A DNA stretch of 64,000 bases, from the NCBI RefSeq assembly GCF_018691265.1, contig NW_024881313.1, positions 18,779,518 to 18,843,517 on the forward strand, in the 5' to 3' direction. This stretch comes from Tyto alba (lineage: Eukaryota; Chordata; Aves; Strigiformes; Tytonidae). The translations under genes were made by a program, and so were the position numbers. Below the pieces are notes generated by a model, which did no database searches, had not been told where the DNA came from, and saw only the letters and a program-made list of their open reading frames with translations. This document shows, in pieces, positions 47,279-60,035 of the stretch. Numbering within the stretch: the first letter of the stretch is position 1; the number at the start of each line of letters is the position of its first letter.

Positions 47279-48793
47279 GATAGAACCATAGAATGGTTTG
47301 GGTTAGAAAGGACATTAAAGATCATCTAGTTCCAACCCCCTGCCATTGGCAGGGACACCTTCCACTAAACTAGGTTGCTCAAAGCCCTGTCAACCTGGCC
47401 TTGAACAATCCCAAGGAGGGGGCATCCACAACTTCTCTGGGAAACCTGTTCCAATGTCTCACCACCCACACAGTAAAGAATTTCTTCCTTCTATCTAATC
47501 TAAATCTACCCTCTTTCAGTTTAAAACTGTTACCCCTCAAGCCTGTGAAGGTCCCTCTGTCATCCCTTCCCTCCAGCATGTCGACCGCACCACACAGCTT
47601 GGTGTCATTGGCAAACTTGCTGAGGGTGCACTCAATTCAGCTGTCCATGTCACCGACTAAGATGTTAAACAGTGCCAGTCCCAATACTGACCCCTGAGGA
47701 ATGTCATTTGTCACTGATCTCCACTTGGACATCGAGCCGTTGACCACAACTCTTTGAGTGTGACCATCCAGCCAATTTATCCACTGAGTGGTCCATCCAT
47801 CAAATCCACGTCTCTCCAATTAGAAACAAGGATGTCGTGCAGGACAGTGTCAAATGCTTTGCACAAGTCCAGGTAAGATCATGTCAGTTGCTCTTCCCTT
47901 ATCCACCAATGCTGTAACCCCGTCGTAGAAGGCCACCAAATTTGTCAGGTGTGATTTGCCCTTGGTGAAGTCATGTTGGCTGTCACCAATCATCTCCTTA
48001 TTTTCTATGAGTCCTAGCCTATTTTCTAGGAGGATCCACTCCATGATCTTGCCAAGCACAGAGTTGACATTGACTGGCCTGTTGTTCCCTTGGTCTTCCT
48101 TTTTTCCCTTTTTAAAAATGGGGGTTATATTTCCCCTTTTCCAGTCAGTGGGAACCTCACCAGACTGCCACGACTTCTCAAATATGATGGGTAGTGGCTT
48201 AGCCACTTCATATGCCAGTTTCCTCGGGATCCACGGATTCATCTCATCAGGTCCCATGGACTTGTGCAGCTTCAGGTTTCTTAGATGGTCTTGAACCTGA
48301 TCTTCTACAGTGGGCAGTTCTTCATTCCCCCAGTCCCTGCCTTTGCCTTCTGTGTCTTGGACGGTGTGGATGGAGCCCTTCCTGGTGAGGACTGAGTCAA
48401 GAAAGTCATTGAGTACCTCAGCCTTCTCCATATCCCAGGTAACCAGGTCTTCCATTTCCTTCTGGAGAGGGCCCACATTTTTCCTAGTCTTCCTTTTATC
48501 ACCCATGTACATATAGAAGCTTTGTTGCCCTTGACATCCCTGGACAGATTTAATTCTATCAGGGCTTTAGCCTTCCTAACCTGATCCCTGGCTGCTCAGA
48601 CAGTTTCTCTGTATTCCTCCCAGGCTACCTGTCCTTGCTCCCACCTTCTGTAGGCTTGTGTTTGAACTTGTCCAGAAGCTCCTTGTTCACCCATGTAGGC
48701 CTCCTGGCATTCTCACCTGATTTCCTCTTTGTCAAGGTGCATCGCTCCTGAGCATGGAGGAGGTGTCCCTTGAATATTAACCAGCTTTTTTAA
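47279..48793 (-). mobile_element. CR1 LINE, 1.5 kb, internally deleted, minus strand
   Basis: The longest CR1 here. The 3' tail is at 47279 (plus strand tagaaccatagaatgg). Minus-strand reading gives, from 5' to 3', the reverse-transcriptase fingers ([14 protein letters not shown]), [19 protein letters not shown], motif A ([10 protein letters not shown]), motif B (IPQGSVLG), motif C and the element end (GNSFKLKEGRFRLDRRKKFF). Three lesions kill it: a frameshift near 47875 before motif A, motif C reading FAND where CR1 has FADD (near 47604-47615), and a deletion at about 47540 that joins 'gttacccctca' to 'agcctgtgaagg'. By comparison with the CR1 at 1657, about 540 bp is missing there. The 5' truncation lies near 48793, after which CR1 similarity ends. 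Confidence 0.94.
47850..48512 (-). pseudogene. CR1 ORF2 reverse-transcriptase fragment, open over 220 codons
   Basis: The longest coherent protein remnant in the window, lying within the CR1 at 47279-48793. It covers the segment between the endonuclease and the reverse-transcriptase palm. Recognisable residues are [20 protein letters not shown] (start of the RT region), [18 protein letters not shown] (fingers), [16 protein letters not shown] where CR1 normally has 'NYRPVSLTSVPGKIME', and [19 protein letters not shown]. The frame runs off at a one-base shift just before catalytic motif A, so no active enzyme can be made. In intact elements this protein performs target-primed reverse transcription of CR1 RNA. 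The start codon is simply the first ATG in a truncated copy and has no biological meaning. Confidence 0.9.
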
Positions 48794-51700
48794 TGATGTA
48801 TTGCATACAAATCTGGGCATAATTTTCTCTGCCAGTTGCCTGATGAAAACACCCAGCAAAGACAACGTGATGAAGATGATGGTTTGCCCCAGTGCTTTCA
48901 TCTCAGCATTTTGCTCACTATCAGAAAGTCCTGATGTCTAGGATTTTTAATGGCCTATGAATATCTATATGAAAATCATTGCAAGAAAAAAAAATTATTA
49001 CTTAATAAATTCTGACTCCCTGTGCTAATAATGTTGCTCTGAAGCAAAGTCTGTCCTTGCTATGCTCCTTCAAATTTGTGTTTAGTTTTGTTGTTTTCAT
49101 GACAGTGGTCCCATATTTTCCTGACCTTTTTGCTTTTTGTTTGGTTACCATGGGAGAACCCAGTTCTTTTTTTATTTTCAGTCTCACCCAGATGACATGT
49201 ATACTAGACAAACCTTCCTCAAGCTAACTTCAAGGCTTTTTTTTGCCATCTCCTCAGCCTAAGCAAAGGCACAATTTCATAGCGCCAGAGAGCATTTCTG
49301 GCAGGTAATACCCTAGCAGGCAGCTGTGGAGGTAAACTTATGATGAAAACTTCAGAGAAATGGAAGATAACTTCCTGCGGCTGAAGACTAAATATAGGGT
49401 TTTGTGTTTATCTATGATTTGTATGTTTTATTTTCTGTGGGTTTCCTATTAATAATGGACAATAAGCTAATTTTAAAAAGTCCTTCTGTATGCTTTGGCT
49501 CTTTTATAGCTGAATTAGCAACTCTGGCTACACGCTGAGATGACTGGTAGAGCTGCAGGCCCTTATTGCCAAGGTGTGCAATATATTTTTCCCTCACTGG
49601 CAATGAGCTGCTTTTTATTCTTCTTTTAAAGCATATAGGTAATAATCTTATTATTCCAAACTCATAGAAAGGGAAAGACACACAAATAGATACTAGATGA
49701 AAGTCTTGGTAAGTCTTGCATTTAAAAAATACTGAATTTTCTCTTTTTAATTAAAAGAATTCCTTTTACGCATGTGGTTATTATTTTTAAAACTTTAGTT
49801 ACTGCATCCAAATTTCACCTTGACTTTCCACCTCACATTTTCTGCTTTCCCCCAGTTGCCACAGGAGCTGAGAGCCTTGCAGGACCCCTGGGAGTTTGAG
49901 AATTACTGCTATTTTATCCACAGAAGCCCGAGTCCTATATGTTAAAGGTACCATGTTTTACCTGCCTTCAAAATGACCTACTTAAGTTCCCTCTGATATT
50001 TTCCATGATCATACAGGAAATCTTTGGAGAAGCAGAGACCTAAACCCAGAGCACTTGGTGTTACATGGTTTTATGCATGGTTGAGTGCAGCTTATTGTCT
50101 GGCCAGATGATATCAGATCTTCTTGAAGATCAGCAACTATTTTAAGATTTTTTGTGGTTTTGGGAGAAAAGGGACCAAGAATACAGACTTATTGATATCT
50201 AGAAGGGGAATGTGCATCCTACACTTCAGATAGCATGAGGGAGCAGCCTACCACAAAGCAGGAGCTGGGGAACATCCATGGAGTGCAATCAGGGAGCATT
50301 TGCAGAGGTAATGAATCATGCAGTAAGTAATAGATTGGATTTATTTACCTGGAGACAGTTTTCTTACATTTGCAGAGGTAGAGCTTGTGTCTGGAAGCAC
50401 ACATTAATGTTCTAGCTGACCTGTAGCTTTCAGTTGTAGTAAGAAAGTAATAAACTTTTTGATTTCTCAGGTATCATAAATTGTTTTTTTGCCATTGGGA
50501 TGCTGCAGCATTAGATACAGTGGGTCTGAAGACTAAGTATTAAATTTTTTTCAGTGTCTGGGAGAAATAATACAGCAGATAAGTGGGGCAGGAATGTATA
50601 TTAATCAGCCTTCCCTATTTCAAACATTTGCATCATACTTGCAGTTTGCCCTATGTAAATCTAGCTTATTCACATGGTTCTCATTATCATTTCATGTCTT
50701 CCAGAATCCACATGTGAAATAATTTCCTTTTCTCCAGCTGCAGCAGAATAAAAGTTTGTGTTCAATTACTGCTAGAGTATTTGCCACTTAAAACTAAAGT
50801 GCTCTGTTTTGCTGAGTTGAGTCATCAGTAAAGGGTATGCAACATCCATCTTGTAACCAACTGTAGTCAGACCCTTTAATTAATGGCTTGGGATTTTGCT
50901 TTGTCTTTTAAAAGGATAAAATCTAATTGCAGTTCAGATTAGGCTGTCTGATGAACATGACCACAAAGCAATTGATCAAAACTAATAGGGGGAATAGTTA
51001 TGCCAACGTTAAGTAAACCTCTTGTTTGTTTTGCATAAGTAACCTAAGGAAACACTGCAAACATTATTGATGCACTATTTACTTCACTGGAATTTTAGTC
51101 AAATACTTTGCTGTGGTTCAAAGACAGAAACTCTATTTTCCTAGTACTAGGAATATTGCTTGTTCATCTTCTATTTAGTACAATATTACAAAGACGTTGT
51201 TCTGAGAGATTTTTGCAATGGAAAATCTAATTTTAATGTAGCTTTTAACCTTTTTGCAGGGGTATTCTACATGTTTAACTTCACACATGAAAACAAAACA
51301 AAACACATTTTTCTCCTATGGAATGTTTTCTTTTTATTACTGAAAACAAGCCTTATGTCCTAATTACACAGAGTTGGAGATCGAAAGATAAACTTTCAAT
51401 TTTTCAGTATGTTCATGGTATACTTGTAGGCAAGAATTAGGTCAGAGTATGCAATCCATGCTCCAAATGCACAGTAAATATTTCATATTTACACAATATA
51501 GTAATATATCTTCAAAGTCCTTTCTTCTCAATTTTTAGTTAGAGTAAATTTCTTTCACCTGAGCTAGGGTTTCAAGATAAAGCCCTGTTACAATGATCAT
51601 ATAAGATTAATTTGTATAGTGCAATTGTTCAAATACAAGACTCATATTTAGATATATTCAGATTTGCAAACAAAATTTGAAGTCCTTTCTACATATTTTT

Positions 51701-51952
51701 TTTCTGACATGAGGCAAATTTCTTAAATATTAGACAGTTTTTTTCAGGTTCATTATTTATGAGAATATGCATGGGAAGGTCAGTTTAAGATAATCATAAA
51801 TATCCTTGAAATGAGGACAATTTCTTCTAATGTTATTCCAGACATGTGGCACAGTATTTAAGATTAAGGAAAAGCTATAAAAAGAAACAGAAGAAGACAT
51901 AAGAAAGTTTGTTAGACTAAACGTAAATGCCATGAATTGGAATAATTTCCAC
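48794..51952. other. Unassigned AT-rich DNA
   Basis: No gene or transposon recognised. The stretch around 50740-51110 has several homeodomain-type TAAT/ATTA cores and could be conserved non-coding sequence, which cannot be judged from one genome. Confidence 0.5.
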
Positions 51953-52560
51953 AGATTCACAGAATGCTAGGAAGGCACCTTTGGAGATCATCTAGTCCAA
52001 CCTCCTGCTCAGAGGAGGGTCATCTACAGCAGGTTGCTCAGGGCCATGTCCAGTCAGATTTCTAATATCTCCAAGGATGGAGATGCCACAACCTCTCTGA
52101 GCAGCCTGTGCCAGAGTTTGACCACCTGCAGAATAAAAAAAGCTTTTTTTCTTATGTTTAAGCATAATTTCTTGTATTTCTGTTTGTGTCCATCACCCCT
52201 TGTCCTGTCACTGAGTACTTCTGAGAGGACTGTGGCTCAGTATTCTTCTTTACTTCTTCCCTTCAGGTATTTATACACTTTGATATCCCCCCAGACCCTT
52301 CTCTTCTCTGGGCTGAATGGACCCAGCTGTCTCAGACTATGCTCATGTGTAGATGCTCCAAGCTCTTCAACACTGCTGTGGCCCTTCTCTGGAGTTTCTG
52401 TAGTATGTCCACGTCTCTCCCATACTGGGACCCCAGGACTGGACACAGCACTACACAGGCATCTCACCAGGGATGAGCAGAGAGGGAGGATCACTTCCCT
52501 TGATCTGTTCACAATGCTTTTCCTGACAGTCTTGGAGCCTGTGGGCAAATTTTGTCCAAA
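51953..52560 (-). mobile_element. CR1 LINE, different subfamily, minus strand
   Basis: The 3' end is at 51953 (plus strand 'cagattcacagaatgctagg'), followed by 'atcatctagtccaacctcctgc' type sequence. This tail wording differs from that of the copies at 1657, 9091 and 47279, so it belongs to another CR1 subfamily. The minus strand near 52460-52530 encodes [20 protein letters not shown], part of the reverse-transcriptase C-terminus. The remainder down to the tail is frame-broken. About 600 bp remain. A 186-codon plus-strand frame (52034-52594) is only its antisense. Confidence 0.9.
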
Positions 52561-53855
52561 TTTCATTATCTGCAATACAAATGTTGGCATCTAACCTGGC
52601 TACCCAAAGATGTCATTGTAATCCATGGAGAGAAATAGGAACATCTATTGGAAGTAGGATGATTTGCATCCTAGAATTGTGTATTTCTTTCTATTGATAG
52701 TAGAAGGAATCTAAATGACTAACTCAGATGAGAAGTCCAGTGCTAAATAAGAGGCACTCGATCCCTACAGCATGACTTAGAGTTTATGAAGCTAAATCCA
52801 AAGTGGGGGGGGTTGCTCTGACTAAACACTTGGCACCTATTTCCATCTAACTCTATTTGGGAGTTAAAAATAAATTTCCTGAGGTCATGATTTACTAAGG
52901 ATTACTTTTATTTGGAAACATGATCAGAGAAGAAGTACTCATCTTTTATAGAAGAACCTGTTCACCAGAGCATTCACCCCAGTTGTGGAAGAAATACAGA
53001 TCCTCCTCAGCCTAGAGTTCAAATCTCTAGCACCTACTAGCCAGAAAAATATTTTAACCACTACCTTAAAACCTAGATGGAGCAGAGTATTTTCCACTGC
53101 GGTAAAGCCAAATGACAGCACAGAAAAGAGATGCAAGATTCACAAAGTCCATTAGAGATCTTGACTTTCTAGCTTGTGCATAGGCAAGGACAGAAAGTTT
53201 GTTAAAAAAATAAAAAATAATTTATTGGCATCTTGGCTTACAACACCATTTGTATATGGAATCAGATCTCTCAAACATGGCTGCTAGTTGCTGTCTGGTG
53301 GTGACAGGAGTCTCTGCTGCAGGAGTTCTTGCATCAGTGTCTTTGGGTGAGTTGAGATTCCCAGAGCTGCTGCTCTTCCCAGTTCTTATCTGGTTGACTC
53401 AATGGTCTTACGTGACCACTCGAGCACATGATTATCTTAGCTACATGCAAAACAATTCTTAAATATCTTAACTGCATACAAAAAAAATAGTTATGTGACC
53501 ATTTCTGTAGCTGCAGGAACAATTTCTACCATTTTAAAATGCCTTATGTATGTACACGTATCAGTTCTACAGTGGAAACTGCCTGGGCATCACTAGGACA
53601 CTCCAGCCAAGATGCTAATCAATGCATTTGAGCACACAAATTGTTGCCTGTGAATAATCTCCAGCACTGTCTGAAATTCCACCTGGAGAGTTCCTGGTGC
53701 AATAAGTCACTTTGCTGTGGAGGAGCTACATTGAGCACCTATTTAAACCAGTCCACTGTCTCAAACCAGCCCGTTATCTCACTGAGGCAAATGACTGGCT
53801 TCGGGATTCTTGACAGCCCAGGGAATTAATGCCTGAAGCATGCACAGAGTCGCAG
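52561..53855. other. Unassigned DNA
   Basis: No gene or repeat recognised. The right end merges into the flank of the next LTR. Confidence 0.6.
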
Positions 53856-53860
53856 TCCTG

Positions 53861-54442
53861 TGTCCTGGTTTGGGATGGAACAGAGTTAATGTTTCTTTTT
53901 GGTAACTAAAATAGTGTTGTGTTTTGGATTCAGCATTGGGTTTGGTATGAGAAGAATGCTGATAGCACACTGATGTTTTCGGCTGCTGTTGAGATTTCAA
54001 GGTCTCTCCAACTCCCCATGTCCTGCCCGTGTGCAAGTGCACAAGAAGCAGGGAGGGAGCACGGCCAGAGCATCAGACCCAAATTGGCCAATGAAATATT
54101 CCATATCATGTAATGTCATGCTCACTGTATAGAGGAGGGGTGGTTGGGAAGGGGCTCTCTCTCTCTCTCTCGCTTCTGGAATTGCGATTGCGGGATCTTA
54201 GTATTTTGGGATCCCTAGCTGGGAAGGGGCTGGGTATTGGTCAGTGGGTGGTGAGCAATTGCATTGTGCATTGCCCATTTATATTTTCTATTACTGTCAT
54301 TGTTTTCATTTTATTATCATTATTAAACTGTTTCTATCTCAACTTGCAAATCTCCCTTTACCTCTCCAATTCCCAGGTAGGAGGGGATGGTGGGTGAGCC
54401 GCTGTGTGGTGTTTGGCTGCTGACCAGGCTCAAACTACAACA
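53861..54442 (+). mobile_element. Solo LTR, ERVL-like, 582 bp, plus strand
   Basis: Starts TGTCCTGGTTTGGGATGG and ends CAAACTACAACA. The flanks tcctg (53856-53860) and ccctg (54443-54447) form a 5-bp target duplication with one mismatch. It is clearly homologous along its whole length to the LTR at 44644-45219, sharing 'gtgttttggattcag', 'ccccatgtcctgc', 'gcaattgcattgtg' and ATTAAA (here 54322-54327). A (TC)n stretch lies at about 54157-54172. No proviral interior follows. Differences from the 44.6-kb copy and its non-identical flanks show a separate insertion. Confidence 0.9.
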
Positions 54443-54447
54443 CCCTG

Positions 54448-57400
54448 ATACACAGCTACACCACCATTATAACCACAGAACAAACTAGATTTTTGTACTT
54501 GTAACTCACTTATAACAAGTTCCACTGCTCTTACCACGTTGCCAACCAATTAAAGGATTGTCCCATGACTTGTCCACACTAAATGCACTAGCCATCCTTA
54601 GAGCAAGGGCCATGACACAGAATTTCTTTTCCCGGGAGTGTCATCCTGGTTTCCTCCCTGAGCCATGCATTTCCTGGAGACAGTGACTCATCCCAGTAGG
54701 AGCAACAGGGTAGTTCCCATTGTGCCTGCTTCACAGCTTGCTTTCAGGGCAGTCTTCTGCAAAGTAGTATGTCTAAATTTGAGTGTTGCTGGATACCACA
54801 GAATTCAAATGTAAGACAAATCCATGGGAAATAACCTTTATTAGTCAAATTACTTTAAGAGAAAAGAGTTCTTCAATTCTACAACATTTCACAATCAGTT
54901 CTCCATCTTAATGTCTCCTTCACCCATTTAGACATAGATGTGTTGCTCTGAAATGCAGAAATTTCTGCAGGAATGCTAGAAAGAGATACATACCATGAAA
55001 AGGTCCACATAGCTTACATCTATAGTTACAACAATGAAGTAATCAACATATTTCTCAAAAATATTCCTATGGCAAAAAAAGTCAGGCTTCCTTCTCATTC
55101 TGTGTACAAACCAATGCAGAAGTACTATTTTCTTTTAATTGCATAAAAATCGCAGTGAAATAGCAAAGGAAGCCAGCAAAAGAAATGTAGAAACTAATGT
55201 TTTAGTAAGAATTTCAAGGCTGTTCACTTTCATAAATAACTATTTCAAAATATGACGCCAAATTGATTTATTAAAGAGAGGAAAAACATCATGTAAAAAC
55301 ATGAGACTCTCTGATGTCATGAGGAGGAGATACGAGGATTGCTATAGATTTTTATCATATATATCTGAAATATAGACTTTATTGAGATCACTGCAGAAAG
55401 CCAATCCATGCAAAGGGAATCAGAAAGTAACACATTTGCTTTTTATGCACAAAAATACTAGTCTCTAAAATATAAGATCCCAAAATAAAAGCAATGAATC
55501 AGCATAATAAGAAATGAAGAGGTAAATGTCAAGATCCCCTCAACATGTAAAATACACAACTGTGGTGAAAAGATACCCTGGTAAATTGGAATTTCCAGAA
55601 GAGATGTGTCTGTCACACTTAGTTTTGGTAAAGAGAATCTTTAAAATGACACTCACTGTCATTTGTCCATGAGGAAGAGAGAAGGCATAATTGCTTTTCT
55701 TTTTTATTTAAAACATTATTTTTCAGTAAGGCAGAAATTGCACTGAACAGATGTGGGAGATCCAGTTTTTGCAGAATTAGCAAGGAAGCTGCATGAAAAG
55801 AAAAACATGAAATTGCCTCCTTTCTATAAACAGCTGAATATGCTTGAGATGACATGATGGGGGAGTGCATGGCATGTTTTCCTAGAGGTATAGCCCCACA
55901 GGAAATATATCAGTCAATGCAGAAGAGGTTTACTTTAGTAAGAAAGACATTTTCAACACCAGCTCTGGTTCTGGTCAGCAAGGCTTGATGAGCTTGGCCC
56001 GAGCGTTCCGGATGGCTCAGTATAGGCAGCATCTATTTGCCCATGGGCACATGCAATTGCTCTGACTGCTGGAACGCACTGTCTGAAACAGTCAACTAGA
56101 TGCAGAGCTGATTAGGTTGGCTTTCCCCCCACCAAGGACAATATTTTCACTTTTGTGAATACCTTCAAATACAACAGCTGGCTCCATTCTGACACAAATA
56201 TACTGTGTATTGAGTTTAAAATTTTTGTCACTAGAAGAACACTTCTCAGTGATCTCAGATGAGAATCAGGACAACACCTTTAAGTACCCACATTTGAAAT
56301 TGAACTTGCTTTCAGACTCCCTAGTAGGAATGAGATTTTCTAGCATTCAGAAATGGCCCAAGAGACAGATAACATATTAAATGAATAATTTTTAACTCAG
56401 TAGGTGGTATGTTTTGTTTCAAATATGTCTTAAGCCTAAAATATGAAGCTTTCCACAATTAAAAAATGATTCACATATTCCAAATAATATTCTAAACTTT
56501 GCTTATAAGAAAATTCCAAATATTATATAAGTATTTAATTATACTTTAAAACATTCTTGTAAAGTAGTCTGTGAATAAATACAAGTAATTTCCACATAAT
56601 TTCACTGTCCAATATAATGCAAATGGCATGGCATGATAGCGTTGCACAAGTGTCTCGGACTGGCAGGGCTGGAGAAGATAATATCATGATAGAATGCATC
56701 ATTTAGGGACAAGAGTTTCTCAAGTCAGAAGACTGTTCAAGTTGAGGTGGAGTCTGTCTGACAGATAATATATAGCTGTTCCCTCCCCAGTTCCCTGCAT
56801 CGAGAGGCATAATAAAAGAACTGTCATAACTTCATAACAGAGATGAGTCTGGCACTCTGCTAGCTAGTGAGGTCTCCCCAGGACACTACAAGAACATCAG
56901 TCTTTGACTAATAATTTTCTGCTATGACATCTATGCACCTGGGAACACGTTGCTAAGTTTTCGTAATTGTGAAATACATTCTTGTTTTGTATATGGATCA
57001 GTGTGCTCAAAACAGCAACCATCCAGACTTTCAACACTCCATGATTCACTATTTCCTGCTATATATTCCATCCCTATTTCATGCTAATAATTGTTGTAGA
57101 TATTAAAAAAATACATTGTTGTATCTTTCAGCAAATGATCAATGTGAAACAAATCATTTTGCTGACAAAAAGTGATATTGCTTATATGAGGCTCTCAGAT
57201 ACTTGAAGGTGGAGTAAGAAGAATAAGATTAGGATCTAAGAGAGATTTGATCGCTGTCATCTCAACAACAAGATGTTGACAGCTAGAATAAATAACTTCT
57301 CAGGAGCAACTTGTTAAACTGGGTTAAAAGAGGATCTGTAATGATGTGGCCCACTCTAATACCTCATGCCAATCAGATTATATTTTATTACTCAGCTGAA

Positions 57401-59967
57401 CTATACAGCATGATTCAGTTTGTGCTAAACTGGAGGGGGTCACAAGATACAAACACTCATATTTCCTGAAAGCATTTTGGCAGAAAATGTGGATAAGAAC
57501 AAGAGCATGCTGGTGTCAGGAGAAAAGACAAAAGGCTTCATGAGAGTTATTTAGGGCTAGCAAAGTGCTGGTCTAAGGCCAAGTGGCCACACTTTGCCAT
57601 CTAAAAAATGTTCTCTGTGTTTCTGTGGCACACATCAGGAAAACCTCAGAAAGTATTTGCCCTTTCTGACTCAGCATCTTTCTGACTTTGGACCCAAAAT
57701 AAAAGGCCCACAAGTTAAAGCTGGAGGAGAAGGTACCTTCCTCTTTCACAGCAGCCTTGTGCTCAGACACTTCCACTGGAAACAGAAGATTAACTTCTAG
57801 TCAATGCGGTAGGTTCAAATCCAACTTTTCATTTTTTTTCGAAACTGCTCTTCTAACTGTATTCTAATCTGAAATGGTAGTCCCTTGAAGCTGTGCCACT
57901 GAATTGCAAAAAGAAGGGAATAGAAGGTGCAGAAGAGTGCTTGGATAGCACAGCCTGTCTCAACATGGCAAGTTACATCCTTACCAGGAAGTCTTATGTT
58001 CATATCTCTCCTTCAACAACTGTCTTTGTTTCACATGCACAACTGTGTTTATATTTTTATTCATTAAAATACCTGGATGTCCTGTCTCATTGCTATTTAC
58101 AATTCCACTGACATTTGTGTCAACACCGATGCTTTTAGCAATGATTTTCTGTGTAATCATGGATGAAATCATTAAGTAACAAGCAAGCAATGATCTGTGA
58201 GGAAGTTCTTGTAGAAGCACAACTAAGTCACTACTGTTAATAACACATGTACAAGCATTTTAGATCAATCCTTGAAGCTATTTAGTATGTGCTCTACTAC
58301 TGGAGTGCTATTTTAACTTTTTCCATGTGAACATTTCTTCTTTTTTTCCTGCATTTTTGTCTCTGTGGGCCCATCTGAAATATCTGCCTGCTAAAACAGC
58401 ACAAGGAAACTTAAAATCTCAGAATAAGTCTGTATAGCTTGATGAAGATCCCACCAGTATCATATAGAGCTGGTGGAGGCTGTGTTGCTGAGGCAGATTA
58501 AAGAACACAGAACTTGACCTTATTTTTGCAACTACCACAAAGGCAAATCTTTACCAAACTTGTTAGTTACTGAGTCACATACTCTTGTCAGCTATATCCT
58601 TTCAGCTGCAATTTATATCTTTCTTTTCCTCATCTTAACCCATTCATGTCAGAGATGATGTCTTATGCTCTCAGCAAAGTGCATCATGTGTTTAAAGCAA
58701 ACTTACAAAACAAATGAAAAATACCTCTTGTGCTATCTTTCTTGCTGTTTTGCTGTGGGTTGAAGAAAAGGGAAGTGAGATGAGAGATAAGGAAACAACT
58801 TCTCCAGTGCCTTTTGTTTCTCTCAGATCACAATTTGGGAGGATGGGTGAAGAAATGGATTTAAATGTTAAAAGGTAAGTACAGAAAAGATTTTCTCCTA
58901 TAAACATGCATGAAATGACTTTGAAACCTTTTGGTTTGCTTTAGCTTGGAAAAACAGTTGATTTGTAGTTGAGCTTATCCTGTATTAACAAGCACGCTGG
59001 CACTAACTTGGGGAAGAAAGACTGAGAATCCTCCTCTGTCTCAGTCAAGTTATTAAGATTCACAGTCAATCTTTGCAGGAAAGGAAAACAACTGTGAACA
59101 GCAGATCTGAGTTTGCCGAAGGACTCTGGGCTGTGGTGGTGGCCTGGGGGCAGCATGTTCAGGGCGGATATGCTTGTCTATCACCAGTCAGCATCCTGAC
59201 GGACTCCCGGGGAGCAAATTTAGGACCAGGAGATGGAAAGAAAAAACCTGTTTATTTAGGGAGGCCATGCCAGAATAAAGCAATCAGCCCTCACTCTCCA
59301 GCTCCAGGGTTCTCTACAGAGCTGCCTAAACCTATTTTCTGTGATGCCCTGCAGCTTTCCAATGCTCCCAGTCCACCAGGGCTCAGACTGCAGCAGCTGC
59401 TCATAAATGTGTGAAACCAACAGGAAAGGACAAGTAACTTCCAAGGACTTAAGACTGAATTTCTAAAGGTTTGCACCCTGCTTTGACCTTCCCCATGAAA
59501 AGTCAGAAGGATACCCCTTTTCTGAGAACATTCGGATCAAGTGCTTCTTGCAGAACTGAAGAGTAATACAGAGTTGTGATTAGCCTGGGCAAATTCAGAG
59601 TAGCTTAAACTTTAGCAACCCTACACAGGTAATCTAGTCTTTATGACAGTCTGGGTTTTGTAAAAAGTTTTCTTCTTCAAGTTTAGAGTTAAATCCTCTA
59701 GCCTATTCCTGTGAATAGCCAAAGTCCTGCTACATTTTCTGGAGCTAAGGTTTTATCCTTCATTGCATTCTCATTGTATTTCAATAGAGAATGAAATTAA
59801 TGGTCATTTATTAACAAATCAAATCTTTCCGCCTGTTACCAAGACACTTGTGTACATGAAACTCAACTATATGTGGTACTTACCATCTTGTATTAAAAAA
59901 AGTCCCTCTTCCCATGATCATAGATGGGCTCTTTCTTCAGCCCTTATCCTATAAACTGAGACAATTT
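54448..59967. other. Unassigned AT-rich DNA
   Basis: 5.5 kb with no supported gene, RNA or element. Open frames are all below 115 codons, without known motifs. Confidence 0.55.
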
Positions 59968-60035
59968 CCACACTCATTTTACTGAGAGTCAGCTGAGGAA
60001 ACTTAGCCAAGGTCAAAGAGAAGGTATGCAATGAA
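59968..60035 (+). mobile_element. Possible MIR-type SINE fragment
   Basis: The order 'cactcattttact', 'gctgaggaaac', 'ttagccaaggtcaaagag' resembles the well-known MIR section 'cattttacagatgaggaaac...cttgcccaaggtcacacag'. It is short and diverged, and neither the polymerase III box region nor the tail can be traced. Tentative. Confidence 0.35.

Noticed and set aside
52034..52594. 186-codon open frame, plus strand
   Set aside because: Antisense shadow of the CR1 at 51953-52560.
44644..54442. A full provirus bounded by the two LTRs
   Set aside because: Each LTR has its own flanking target duplication, and the interval contains CR1s and unassigned DNA without retroviral genes.
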